From positions 1,313,001-1,377,000 of the forward strand of contig NZ_AP014836.1 in assembly GCF_002356115.1 (NCBI RefSeq): a stretch of 64,000 nt of DNA, in the 5' to 3' direction. Origin of the DNA: Candidatus Nitrosoglobus terrae (GTDB lineage: Bacteria > Pseudomonadota > Gammaproteobacteria > Nitrosococcales > Nitrosococcaceae). This document shows positions 27,038-34,242 of this stretch, one piece after another. The first letter of the stretch is position 1, and every line of letters begins with the position of its first letter. The position numbers and the translations under genes were made by a program. Under the pieces are notes generated by a model. That model was not told the origin of the DNA. It saw only the letters and a list, made by a program, of their open reading frames with translations, and made no database searches.

Positions 27038-28069
27038 TTATTTTATTGACCGTCGCATGGATCTAACAGGTTCTGTTTCACAATAGCCAATGCGTAATAA
27101 CATATATAAAAAGCTATCTGTAATGTTTAGCTCAGATTGTAGCTGACTCTTCAAGTCAGTAAGCTGCTGTGATAAGACCGGCGGGATCTGTTTCTCCCTT
27201 AGTCGATATAATTGATCAGAAACCACAAAGATAGGCTGAATACTTAAACCAAGCTCATTTAATCTAATCCAAATTTTTTCCATCAACTGACCGGTCTTAA
27301 TGGCCGACTCAGTGTCTAATGGGGCAATCAGCCCCACTAAGGCTGAGGAATTTTTAATATTTGCAACCTCCATTTTTGCAATCAGCTTATAGGCACCAAA
27401 TTTATTTAAAACCCTCATGCGCGCCCATGATCTTATAATCCTCAGAAAATACTTACCGCCAAAAGGTAACCCAAGCGTATTTACATCTAACCCTTCGTTA
27501 GCAGAGACTTCCCTAGGCGTAAACTTAAGGCTTTGGCCAAACCATTCATGAACACTGGGTGTTTGAAAGCGAACCTCAGAAGCAGCCCGAATCCATTCAG
27601 ACCATTGATTTAACTGTTCTTTCTTTTGAAATAATAAAACTTGGCAAGTAGCATTAGAGAAGCTTAACATCTCATGGACAACCCTATCGGGTAACGCTTT
27701 TTTAATAAAGGGTAAACGGTTGGTACACCTCGTAAATAACGGGTGAGCTCTAGCATTTTCTGGAAGTCCAGTAGGCATCCCAGCAAGATAAAAGACTGCA
27801 CATTTCCCAGTCTCTGAGCATAAACAATCACTATAATCAATTTTTACACTAATCCAGTTTGCTGCCTGAAGAATATTCTCTATAACAGCGCCAATAGCCA
27901 GCAAAATGGCAGGGTGGTATATATCAAAACAACTGGGTTTTATTTTTTTTAAGTCTATAAATAATTCAATACTTTGCTCGCTTAAAACAAATTCCCAAGG
28001 CTGGGAATTATCTGCTGAGGGCGCAGATTGGCCAGCGCTAGCTAAATATTTGATGAGTTCAGGTATCAT
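27038..28069 (-). CDS. Nitroreductase-like flavoprotein (Acg/MoeY-type)
   Basis: 343 residues. APSADNSQPWEF near residue 17 is the FMN-phosphate/ribityl motif of nitroreductase-like folds. A second half contains TGQLMEKIWIRLNELGLSIQP, the helix and strand that close the flavin site. The distance between the halves is long, as in the two-lobed single-chain relatives (Acg of mycobacteria, and the domain fused to ThiF in MoeY-like proteins). It presumably reduces or oxidises an organic substrate with FMN; the substrate is unknown. It is divergent from the methyltransferase and ThiF-like genes 98 bp away, and the three may form one small pathway. Family call fair, pathway speculative. Confidence 0.7.
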   Translation of the reverse strand: MIPELIKYLASAGQSAPSADNSQPWEFVLSEQSIELFIDLKKIKPSCFDIYHPAILLAIGAVIENILQAANWISVKIDYSDCLCSETGKCAVFYLAGMPTGLPENARAHPLFTRCTNRLPFIKKALPDRVVHEMLSFSNATCQVLLFQKKEQLNQWSEWIRAASEVRFQTPSVHEWFGQSLKFTPREVSANEGLDVNTLGLPFGGKYFLRIIRSWARMRVLNKFGAYKLIAKMEVANIKNSSALVGLIAPLDTESAIKTGQLMEKIWIRLNELGLSIQPIFVVSDQLYRLREKQIPPVLSQQLTDLKSQLQSELNITDSFLYMLLRIGYCETEPVRSMRRSIK

Positions 28070-28167
28070 AATTCTAAAATCCCAATAGTGTTTTTAATTA
28101 TCTAGGATAGTCGTGTTTAATCTTAGCAAAACACTCGCTCCAAGACACAACATAAGGAATTAAAATA

Positions 28168-29217
28168 ATGACACCTCAACAACCTTTGGACGATCTAGAT
28201 CTTGACTCATTTTTCTTAATTTTCGCCGGACATAGCGCCTTTCAGCTCCTTTGGGCAGGGGTTGAGCTTGGGCTTTATGATGTATTATCAAAAACCCCGG
28301 AAAGTTCTTTTGACGACATTTCCTATGCCCTTCATTTGGAACCGCAACCTACCCGAGTATTGCTCACCGGTTTAACTGCTTTGCGGGTTATCAAAAAAAA
28401 TAATGAAAAATACACCAATGCAGCACTAATTGAGGAAATACTGGTAAGCGAAAAACCAAACTCATTTGCCCCTGTTTTAGGCTGGCAACGTTATATTGTC
28501 TACGAGGGGTTAATTGATTTTGTTGAATCCCTTAAAAAAAACAGTAACATCGGCCTCAATCGTTTTCCTGGACAAGGCAATACTCTTTATGAACGCCTCG
28601 CCAGCGATCCCTTTAGAGAAAGGGTCTTTCAAGACGCTATGAGCGCTTTATCCCATCAAGCTAATTTCTGTCTACACAATTTAGAAGCGCTAAAAAACAT
28701 AGGACATATCGTGGATGCTGGCGGGGGGGGGGATGGCACAAATGGGATTTCACTCTGTAAACACTACCCCAAAATAAAGGTCAGCATTTTTGACTCTGAA
28801 TCAGTGTGTAAAATAGCTACACAGCATATTGAAAAAGAAAACTTATCAGAACGTATAAAAACATGGCCAGGTAATTTCCTCTATGATCCTTTTCCAGAGA
28901 ATATAGATGCGGTTCTATATGCCCATATCTTCACCATCTGGTCGCCTCAAACAAATTTAGCCTTATTGAAAAGAACCTACGAAGCCCTGCCTAAAGGCGG
29001 GAGTGTCATTATTTTTAACATGATGGGCGCTGACGATGATAGTGGTCCCATCAGTACTGCCCTCGGATCACCCTATTTTCAAGCAATTGCAACCGGTGAA
29101 GGGATGCTCTATTCAAAAGCTGATTATGAAAAATGGCTTAAAGCATCTGGTTTCTCAATTATCGAAAAGCATGATCAACTCCCACTTAATCATGTAATAC
29201 TGATAGGTAAGAAATAA
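28168..29217 (+). CDS. O-methyltransferase-like SAM enzyme with dimerisation domain
   Basis: 349 residues. Residues 10-100 form a winged-helix dimerisation domain (AFQLLWAGVELGLYDVL), as in hydroxyindole O-methyltransferase relatives. The Rossmann domain follows, with motif I HIVDAGGGGDGTNG near residue 185, the acidic strand KVSIFDSE, and SVIIFNMMGADDD plus GEGMLYSKADYEKWLKASGF near the C-terminus, typical of the family. The motif I codons include a run of ten G (28723-28732), so the frame is exposed to slippage. It is followed 27 bp later by the ThiF-like gene, so the two are probably one transcript. It likely methylates a small molecule. Confidence 0.82.
   Translation: MTPQQPLDDLDLDSFFLIFAGHSAFQLLWAGVELGLYDVLSKTPESSFDDISYALHLEPQPTRVLLTGLTALRVIKKNNEKYTNAALIEEILVSEKPNSFAPVLGWQRYIVYEGLIDFVESLKKNSNIGLNRFPGQGNTLYERLASDPFRERVFQDAMSALSHQANFCLHNLEALKNIGHIVDAGGGGDGTNGISLCKHYPKIKVSIFDSESVCKIATQHIEKENLSERIKTWPGNFLYDPFPENIDAVLYAHIFTIWSPQTNLALLKRTYEALPKGGSVIIFNMMGADDDSGPISTALGSPYFQAIATGEGMLYSKADYEKWLKASGFSIIEKHDQLPLNHVILIGKK
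28723..28732 (+). repeat. Ten-G homopolymer within a coding region
   Basis: A run of ten consecutive G, in the SAM-binding loop of the methyltransferase gene. Given the AT-rich surroundings it stands out. Loss or gain of one base would shift the frame and destroy the enzyme. Confidence 0.95.
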
Positions 29218-29244
29218 AGCAAAAATATTGAATAGGTAAAGCTC

Positions 29245-30114
29245 ATGACAAATTTTGATTATGATACCGCTTTTATGAGAAACCGAGGGTTTATTAGCCT
29301 CAGTGAACAGCAAAAACTTAAGCAAAGCCGAGTAGCGATTGCTGGATTAGGAGGCACTGGGGGTGCTCAATTAGCGGCACTGAGCCGACTTGGAATAGGG
29401 CGCTTTAATCTTGCCGATCTGGATGAATATGAGCTGAAAAACTTTAATCGCCAGTATGGGGCCACTATGAAAACGCTGGGGGAGCAAAAAACCACTGTAG
29501 CTCAAAATATCGTGCAGGATATTAACCCCGATGCATGTGTAAAAATTTTTGACAGTGGTATCCACTCTGGCAATATAGAGTTGTTTCTTGAGGAGGTGGA
29601 TATTGTGGTTGATTCACTGGATTTCTATTGCTTTAAGGAACGATTTCTTCTTTATGCTGCAGCCAAAAAGAAAGGCTTATGGGTATTGACCTCCCCTCCG
29701 CTGGGTTTTGGTTTTACGTTACTGTGCTTTGATCCAACCGGAATGGGGTTTGAAGAGTATTTCAACTTTAACCCTCATGACAGTGAGTTTGAGTTATCGG
29801 CAGCATTCATCGCTGGGCTTGCCCCTAAAGCCTATATGTTTCGATACCTCGATCAAGCTGGGCTTGATATCGACAACCACCAGTTACCCTCTGTTTCCCC
29901 CGCCCCTTTTATAATTGCTGGCGTGATTGCGACCCAAGTGTGTAACCTGCTCTTATCCAAGGTAAAACCGGTAGCGGTGCCTACTGTCATTCAATATGAC
30001 GCTTTACTTCACATCTATAAAAAACACCAGCTTAGATGGGGAATGAAGGGGCCACTACAACGGATCAAAAAAATGATCTTGCAGGCTAAGCTACGTAAAG
30101 CAAAGCCCCACTAA
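29245..30114 (+). CDS. ThiF/MoeB/E1-like adenylyltransferase family protein
   Basis: 289 residues. The nucleotide loop AGLGGTGGAQLAALSRLG is near residue 33, followed by NLADLDEYELKNFNRQ (acidic strand plus the Asn-x-x-Arg catalytic Arg) and GEQKTTVAQNIVQDINP. VDSLDFYCFKER is the strand around the ATP site. These are the core of E1-like enzymes that adenylate a C-terminal carboxylate. The CxxC zinc pairs of MoeB and ThiF are missing, and no clear catalytic Cys loop can be named. The C-terminus is basic and helical (RIKKMILQAKLRKAK), perhaps a membrane or protein contact. The gene pairs with the methyltransferase, and the nitroreductase-like gene is divergent. Target unknown. Confidence 0.82.
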   Translation: MTNFDYDTAFMRNRGFISLSEQQKLKQSRVAIAGLGGTGGAQLAALSRLGIGRFNLADLDEYELKNFNRQYGATMKTLGEQKTTVAQNIVQDINPDACVKIFDSGIHSGNIELFLEEVDIVVDSLDFYCFKERFLLYAAAKKKGLWVLTSPPLGFGFTLLCFDPTGMGFEEYFNFNPHDSEFELSAAFIAGLAPKAYMFRYLDQAGLDIDNHQLPSVSPAPFIIAGVIATQVCNLLLSKVKPVAVPTVIQYDALLHIYKKHQLRWGMKGPLQRIKKMILQAKLRKAKPH

Positions 30115-30134
30115 GCTAAGCTTAGTAGGGCTTT
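30102..30134. terminator. Bidirectional terminator-like hairpin
   Basis: AAAGCCC-C-ACTAAGC, a three-base loop, then GCTTAGT-A-GGGCTTT: two 7-bp perfect blocks with one internal mismatch. It covers the last codons and stop of the ThiF-like gene and lies between convergent genes, so it may end both transcripts. Confidence 0.65.
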
Positions 30135-30175
30135 ATATTAGTAAGATAAAAGCTTACGTATGTTACGAGCTGGCG

Positions 30176-30949
30176 TTATGCTTTTTTACGACGCACTGAT
30201 GAAGAAGCCGCTAGCCCAAGCAAACCAATGCCTAATACCGCTAATGAGCTAGGCTCAGGTACAGTTTTCAGAGTCAAGCTACCACTGACCGCATAACCAT
30301 TAGTTGCGCCACTATTAAAGATACTCCCTAAAGAAATAGGGTTATTACCTACATTGCCCAGCTGGCTACCGCCAGTCGCCTGTAAAAATCCCGAGCCAGA
30401 ACCTGCTGTAATTTTTTGCAGTGATCCACTATTGATAAAAGATTGCAAGACAACGTCTTGGGTACCGTTGCTACCCACCAAACCCCCAATAGGAGCGCCA
30501 ACAGCACTTAAAAAGAGGCCTGTTGAAGTACCTGTGATAGTGCTCTGATCCTGACTAAAGCTACCCGTTGGCTTAATACGGCTATTAGAAGTATAGATAT
30601 TAAGCGCACCACCCGTAAACAAAATTTCAATAGGCGCAGTTGTTCCGCTTATAGTATCAGTCCTAAAGCTATCAAAGGTTATATTCAGAAATTCGCCACC
30701 ATCACCAGACTGCCACACCGTATTACCATTAACGTCATTAATGGCATTTACATACCCTACGCCCTCAAGCATATCACCCATCTGTGTAACAGGTCCCTTG
30801 CCATCGGTAGCCGCTGTTCCTTCATAAATAGTTGAAACTGTAAAAGAGCCGCCTTTGGGGATAGAAGGAATAGCCCAGCTCACATTAGCCCATAAAAAAG
30901 CGTTGGCAAGGACAAGAATAAGTTTAGTTTTAAAGCTCATTGCATTCAT
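30176..30949 (-). CDS. PEP-CTERM sorting domain protein
   Basis: 257 residues from ATG 30949; GAGG lies ten bases before this ATG, whereas the TTG nine bases upstream would be too close to it. An N-terminal signal peptide (LILVLANAFLWANVSWA) leads to an export-ready secreted protein rich in Gly, Ser, Thr and Asn with little Cys. The C-terminus has VPEPSS, a hydrophobic helix (LAVLGIGLLGLAASS) and a basic VRRKK end: the three-part PEP-CTERM signal recognised by exosortase. It is the only such protein in the window and is probably a surface or matrix protein processed by XrtA. A sigma-54 promoter stands at 30989-31005. The body has no recognisable domain. Confidence 0.93.
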   Translation of the reverse strand: MNAMSFKTKLILVLANAFLWANVSWAIPSIPKGGSFTVSTIYEGTAATDGKGPVTQMGDMLEGVGYVNAINDVNGNTVWQSGDGGEFLNITFDSFRTDTISGTTAPIEILFTGGALNIYTSNSRIKPTGSFSQDQSTITGTSTGLFLSAVGAPIGGLVGSNGTQDVVLQSFINSGSLQKITAGSGSGFLQATGGSQLGNVGNNPISLGSIFNSGATNGYAVSGSLTLKTVPEPSSLAVLGIGLLGLAASSSVRRKKA

Positions 30950-30988
30950 GGTATTCAATCCTCGGAAAATGAAAGGTAATAATACTTA

Positions 30989-31005
30989 TGCAATAGATAG
31001 GCCAA
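30989..31005 (-). promoter_or_regulatory. Sigma-54 (-24/-12) promoter of the PEP-CTERM gene
   Basis: On the minus strand the sequence is TTGGC, seven bases, TTGCA: GG and GC are separated by exactly ten bases, and TGGC plus TTGCA fit the consensus. The predicted transcript start is near 30979, about 30 bases before the ATG at 30949. PrsR, encoded at 32893, has the GAFTGA loop of sigma-54 activators, so it is the natural regulator. Confidence 0.75.
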
Positions 31006-31744
31006 TATTAAATTTTAATGATAAAACAATAAGATATAAATAATAGAAAATTCTAATGATTTTATTTAATCCTAATATGTAAAGAAACATGACAGTTAAA
31101 ACCCTGCAAATAGAGTAAGAAAGTAATTTTACAGCAGAATATTTGTATTTAAACTATTGTTTTAAAACATAAAAATAAAAAATAAACCTACCTATGGCTA
31201 CTCAAAAAATAATATAAAATTTTTTGACACATACCGCAGATATCCCACCCTATTTATGTTACTATGCACTTGAAAATTAGAGACCTATCTGGCTTTGCAG
31301 ATTAAGATAAAATCGGCAGCTGCTTTCTAGCAGCCACTATTAGCTGGTTTTAGTAAGGCTCAACTATGAGAAAGGTAATTAAATGATTTTGAAGGTTTGA
31401 GTATTAAACAAGTACCCTGCCCAAACAAAACAGCGATTAATAGCAGCCTGTATCAATTCAGGTGGCGATGCTTTCTTATTTATTCATATAGATATCACGA
31501 TAGAGAAGTTACATTTAGATTTGTATAACTAACTGTAAAAGGAAATACGTCTTGTTAACAATATCAACTAAAAAATATAGCCAACCCTATAGATATTCTC
31601 CTCTACTAGATTCTGTCTTTTCAAAGAATTATCCCTGTCTTTGCACTTAAACCATAGCCGAAGCACAGTGCATTTCTAGTTTAATTTAAGAAAACCGATG
31701 AATCCTAGTTATCCACTATGAGTAGCCTATTAAGCTGCTCTAGT
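31006..31744. other. Intergenic region upstream of the PEP-CTERM and acyltransferase genes
   Basis: About 740 bp, strongly AT-rich, with no supported gene. GCTGCT at 31319-31324 and AGCAGC at 31329-31334 make a small perfect hairpin with no clear T-run. A short plus-strand frame near 31425-31530 (QRLIAACINSGGDAFLFIHID) looks protein-like but has no start or match I recognise. PrsR enhancer sites would be expected here but I cannot define them. Confidence 0.35.
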
Positions 31745-31776
31745 TTGAATAATCAGGATTTTAAGCATCTTATAAT
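31745..31776 (+). promoter_or_regulatory. Possible sigma-70 promoter of the acyltransferase gene
   Basis: A perfect -10 hexamer TATAAT at 31771-31776, 24 bases before the ATG. The best -35 candidate is TTGAAT at 31745-31750, but the 20-base spacer is longer than usual. GGTGAGAG at 31783-31790 serves as ribosome site. Confidence 0.3.
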
Positions 31777-31799
31777 TCATCAGGTGAGAGAGAAAAATC

Positions 31800-32711
31800 A
31801 TGCATATTTCCACTTATCATCCGCGCAGCTTTCAGCAAACAGCTAATAGTAACCTAGAATTATCCCGTATCCATAGATTTTTTTTACAGCATTTTGAGGT
31901 ACTAGAAGCCAATAGCTCACCTCATCTATTAAATGAGGTGTATACTTTACGCTATCAGGTGTATTGCCTTGAAAATCCTTTTGAGGAGGCTAATCGTGTC
32001 TATCGCCAAAAAGAAAGGGATATATTTGATGAGCATGCTTTACATATCCTGATCCGCCATAGAAATACGGGCGAATCTATTGCAACTGCTCGACTAGTAC
32101 TCCCTAATCCTTCTAATTCTCGCTATCAATTGCCCCTCGAACTTCACTGCACTACCCTACGTAAAGCCGCCTTAAAGCATTTAAGAAATTCAACAGTCTA
32201 TTCACCCGCAGAAATTTCTAGGCTTGCAATCTCAAAAAACGCTAAACAGCAGATTATAGATACGCTTCCAAAACTGATAGGGCATATTAGAAAATTAACC
32301 GACAATCAGACTTATTGGAGTCGCTTACTTCACTCCCACCTGACCTTAGAGCTGCTGGCGGCTGCAATGAAATTGAGCTATAAGCATGGAATTACTCACT
32401 GGTATTCACTTGCCACACCAGCACTCATCAGAGTTTTAAATCGCTTTGCATTTCAACTTACCCCTATTCATCCCGTCATTGAGCATCGGGGCAAGCGCTA
32501 TCCATGTTTAAATAATTTAAAAATCTTATTGGCACATACCTACCAAGAGTGCTCCGAAGCTTGGAACATCTTAACCAGCAACGGTGCCTTATGGCCTGAT
32601 TCTATCCATAACGTGCTATCAGAATCAGAGGAACATGGAATTAAACCCAGCTTATCTGAGCTGTTTTTTAACCATAGTAAAGCGCCTGTAAAAAGTATGG
32701 CTTTAAGCTAA
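31800..32711 (+). CDS. PEP-CTERM/exosortase system-associated acyltransferase (TIGR03694-like)
   Basis: 303 residues, a GNAT-like fold related to acyl-homoserine-lactone synthases. Elements seen: NEVYTLRYQVYCLENPFEEAN near residue 45 (the RYxVY start of the family), ESIATARLVLP near residue 88 and SPAEISRLAIS near residue 140, the Glu-x-x-Arg acyl-binding strand. It is a cytoplasmic protein of unproven reaction; its clade is restricted to genomes with exosortase. The product might be an acylated amino acid used in exopolysaccharide or protein modification. No LuxR-type receptor gene is near, so a quorum signal is not supported. Confidence 0.88.
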   Translation: MHISTYHPRSFQQTANSNLELSRIHRFFLQHFEVLEANSSPHLLNEVYTLRYQVYCLENPFEEANRVYRQKERDIFDEHALHILIRHRNTGESIATARLVLPNPSNSRYQLPLELHCTTLRKAALKHLRNSTVYSPAEISRLAISKNAKQQIIDTLPKLIGHIRKLTDNQTYWSRLLHSHLTLELLAAAMKLSYKHGITHWYSLATPALIRVLNRFAFQLTPIHPVIEHRGKRYPCLNNLKILLAHTYQECSEAWNILTSNGALWPDSIHNVLSESEEHGIKPSLSELFFNHSKAPVKSMALS

Positions 32712-32892
32712 ATTTACCCAAAACGCTGGGTAATAATAATTACAATAGCCTATTTTCTAAATTTTTATAAAACTGGATAAGAAGAGATAAGAGCATTGTA
32801 TTACTCTAAATCAGTGAGCTTAGTTTCCCAATACTTGTATAACTTAGTGAATATTCCAATTATCTATAACCTAAGATAGCTACTATGCTTCT

Positions 32893-34242
32893 TTAGCTAC
32901 GCATCTCATATTTATCCAGTAATGCATATAATGTAGGGCGGGTGATTCCAAGCAACTCAGCAGCCCTTGATAAATTGCCATTTACAATAGCCACCGCTCG
33001 GGATAGGGCCTCACGCTCACTATGCTCCCGTATTTGGCGTAAATTCAATGATAAATTTTCCTGCTCTACTGAAATGGATAAACCCAAATCTTTCGCCGTA
33101 ATACGGCTACCCTCTGCCATTACAACAACCCGTTTGATGCAATTCTCAAGCTCCCGCACATTACCAGGCCAAGAATATCGCTCAATGGCGGTCACAGCAT
33201 CATCGGTAAAACCTCTAATCGCTTTACTATAAGTTTGTGCAAAGCGATCAAGTAAAACCCGAGCAATAGCTACCGCATCACCTAAGCGCTTTCGTAAAGG
33301 CGGAAGGGTAATAGTAATTTCAGAGATTCGATAATAAAGATCTTCTCGAAATTGGTCTAGGCTAATAAGCTTTTCCAGATTCTGATTGGTTGCGCAAATA
33401 ACGCGAGCATTTACTGGAATCTCCTCCCGCCCCCCTACTCGTTCAATGACTCGCTCCTGTAAGAATCGCAACAGTTTAGCTTGTAGACCTTGGGGTAAAT
33501 CTCCAATTTCATCTAAAAATAACGTTCCCTTATCAGCATATTCAATCTTACCGCGGTTTTGTCGAACAGCGCCGGTAAAAGCGCCTTTTTCGTAACCAAA
33601 TAGCTCGCTCTCTAAGAGATTTTCTGGAATAGCAGCGCAATTAATAGCTAAAAAAGCCTGATTATTGCGATGACTCATTTTATGTAAAGATCGAGCAATG
33701 ACCTCTTTCCCAGTACCACTTTCACCTAAAATAAGCGCAGTCACATCTGTAGGGGCAATTTTCTCAACCGTATGGCAGACTTTCATCATCTCGGGACTAA
33801 CCGCAATAATCCCCTCTAAAGGAAACCGATCGGCCCGCAAACACCGATTTTCCATCTCTAGCCCATAAAGCTGATAAGCTCTATCAATGATGAGCTTAAG
33901 CGTGCTTGGATCAATAGGCTTTGAATAAAAATCATAGGCACCCGCGCCTACTGCCCGCACTGCATGCTCTCGGCTATCGTTCCCAGTAATAACAATAATT
34001 TTGGTATAAGGCGCAATAGTTAAAATTTCTCGTAAGGTTGCCATACCCTCACTAACCCCACCAGGATCTGGTGGCAAACCAAGATCTAAAGTCACTACCG
34101 GTAGCTCATGGCGACGCACTAGCGCAATAGCTCCTTGACGATCTTCCGCCGTTGCAATTTCATAATCGGAAAATGACCATTGCAATTGCTTCTGCAATCC
34201 AAGATCATCTTCCACAATCAAAAGATTTTTTTTATCGCTCAT
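32893..34242 (-). CDS. prsR: PEP-CTERM response regulator PrsR, sigma-54 activator (TIGR02915-like)
   Basis: 449 residues. The receiver domain (1-120) has the acidic pair in VEDD near residue 12, the phosphoacceptor Asp53 in TLDLGLPPD and Lys108 in YSKPID. The AAA+ domain has Walker A GESGTGKE at 173-180, the sigma-54 contact loop GAFTGA at 220-225 and Walker B LFLDE at 241-245. A Fis-type helix-turn-helix ends the protein (ELLGITRPTLYALL). It should be phosphorylated by PrsK and activate sigma-54 promoters such as the one at 30989-31005. Its start overlaps the end of prsK by four bases. All key residues are intact. Confidence 0.95.
   Translation of the reverse strand: MSDKKNLLIVEDDLGLQKQLQWSFSDYEIATAEDRQGAIALVRRHELPVVTLDLGLPPDPGGVSEGMATLREILTIAPYTKIIVITGNDSREHAVRAVGAGAYDFYSKPIDPSTLKLIIDRAYQLYGLEMENRCLRADRFPLEGIIAVSPEMMKVCHTVEKIAPTDVTALILGESGTGKEVIARSLHKMSHRNNQAFLAINCAAIPENLLESELFGYEKGAFTGAVRQNRGKIEYADKGTLFLDEIGDLPQGLQAKLLRFLQERVIERVGGREEIPVNARVICATNQNLEKLISLDQFREDLYYRISEITITLPPLRKRLGDAVAIARVLLDRFAQTYSKAIRGFTDDAVTAIERYSWPGNVRELENCIKRVVVMAEGSRITAKDLGLSISVEQENLSLNLRQIREHSEREALSRAVAIVNGNLSRAAELLGITRPTLYALLDKYEMRS

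Noticed and set aside
31341-31360. A GG-N10-GC pattern on the plus strand (CTGG to GGCT) as a second sigma-54 site
   Set aside because: It lacks the C after GG and the TT before GC, and lies over 400 bases from the acyltransferase start.
31800-32711. Reading the GNAT-like protein as a quorum-sensing AHL synthase
   Set aside because: Length (303 residues), exosortase context and lack of a LuxR gene favour the exosortase-associated acyltransferase.
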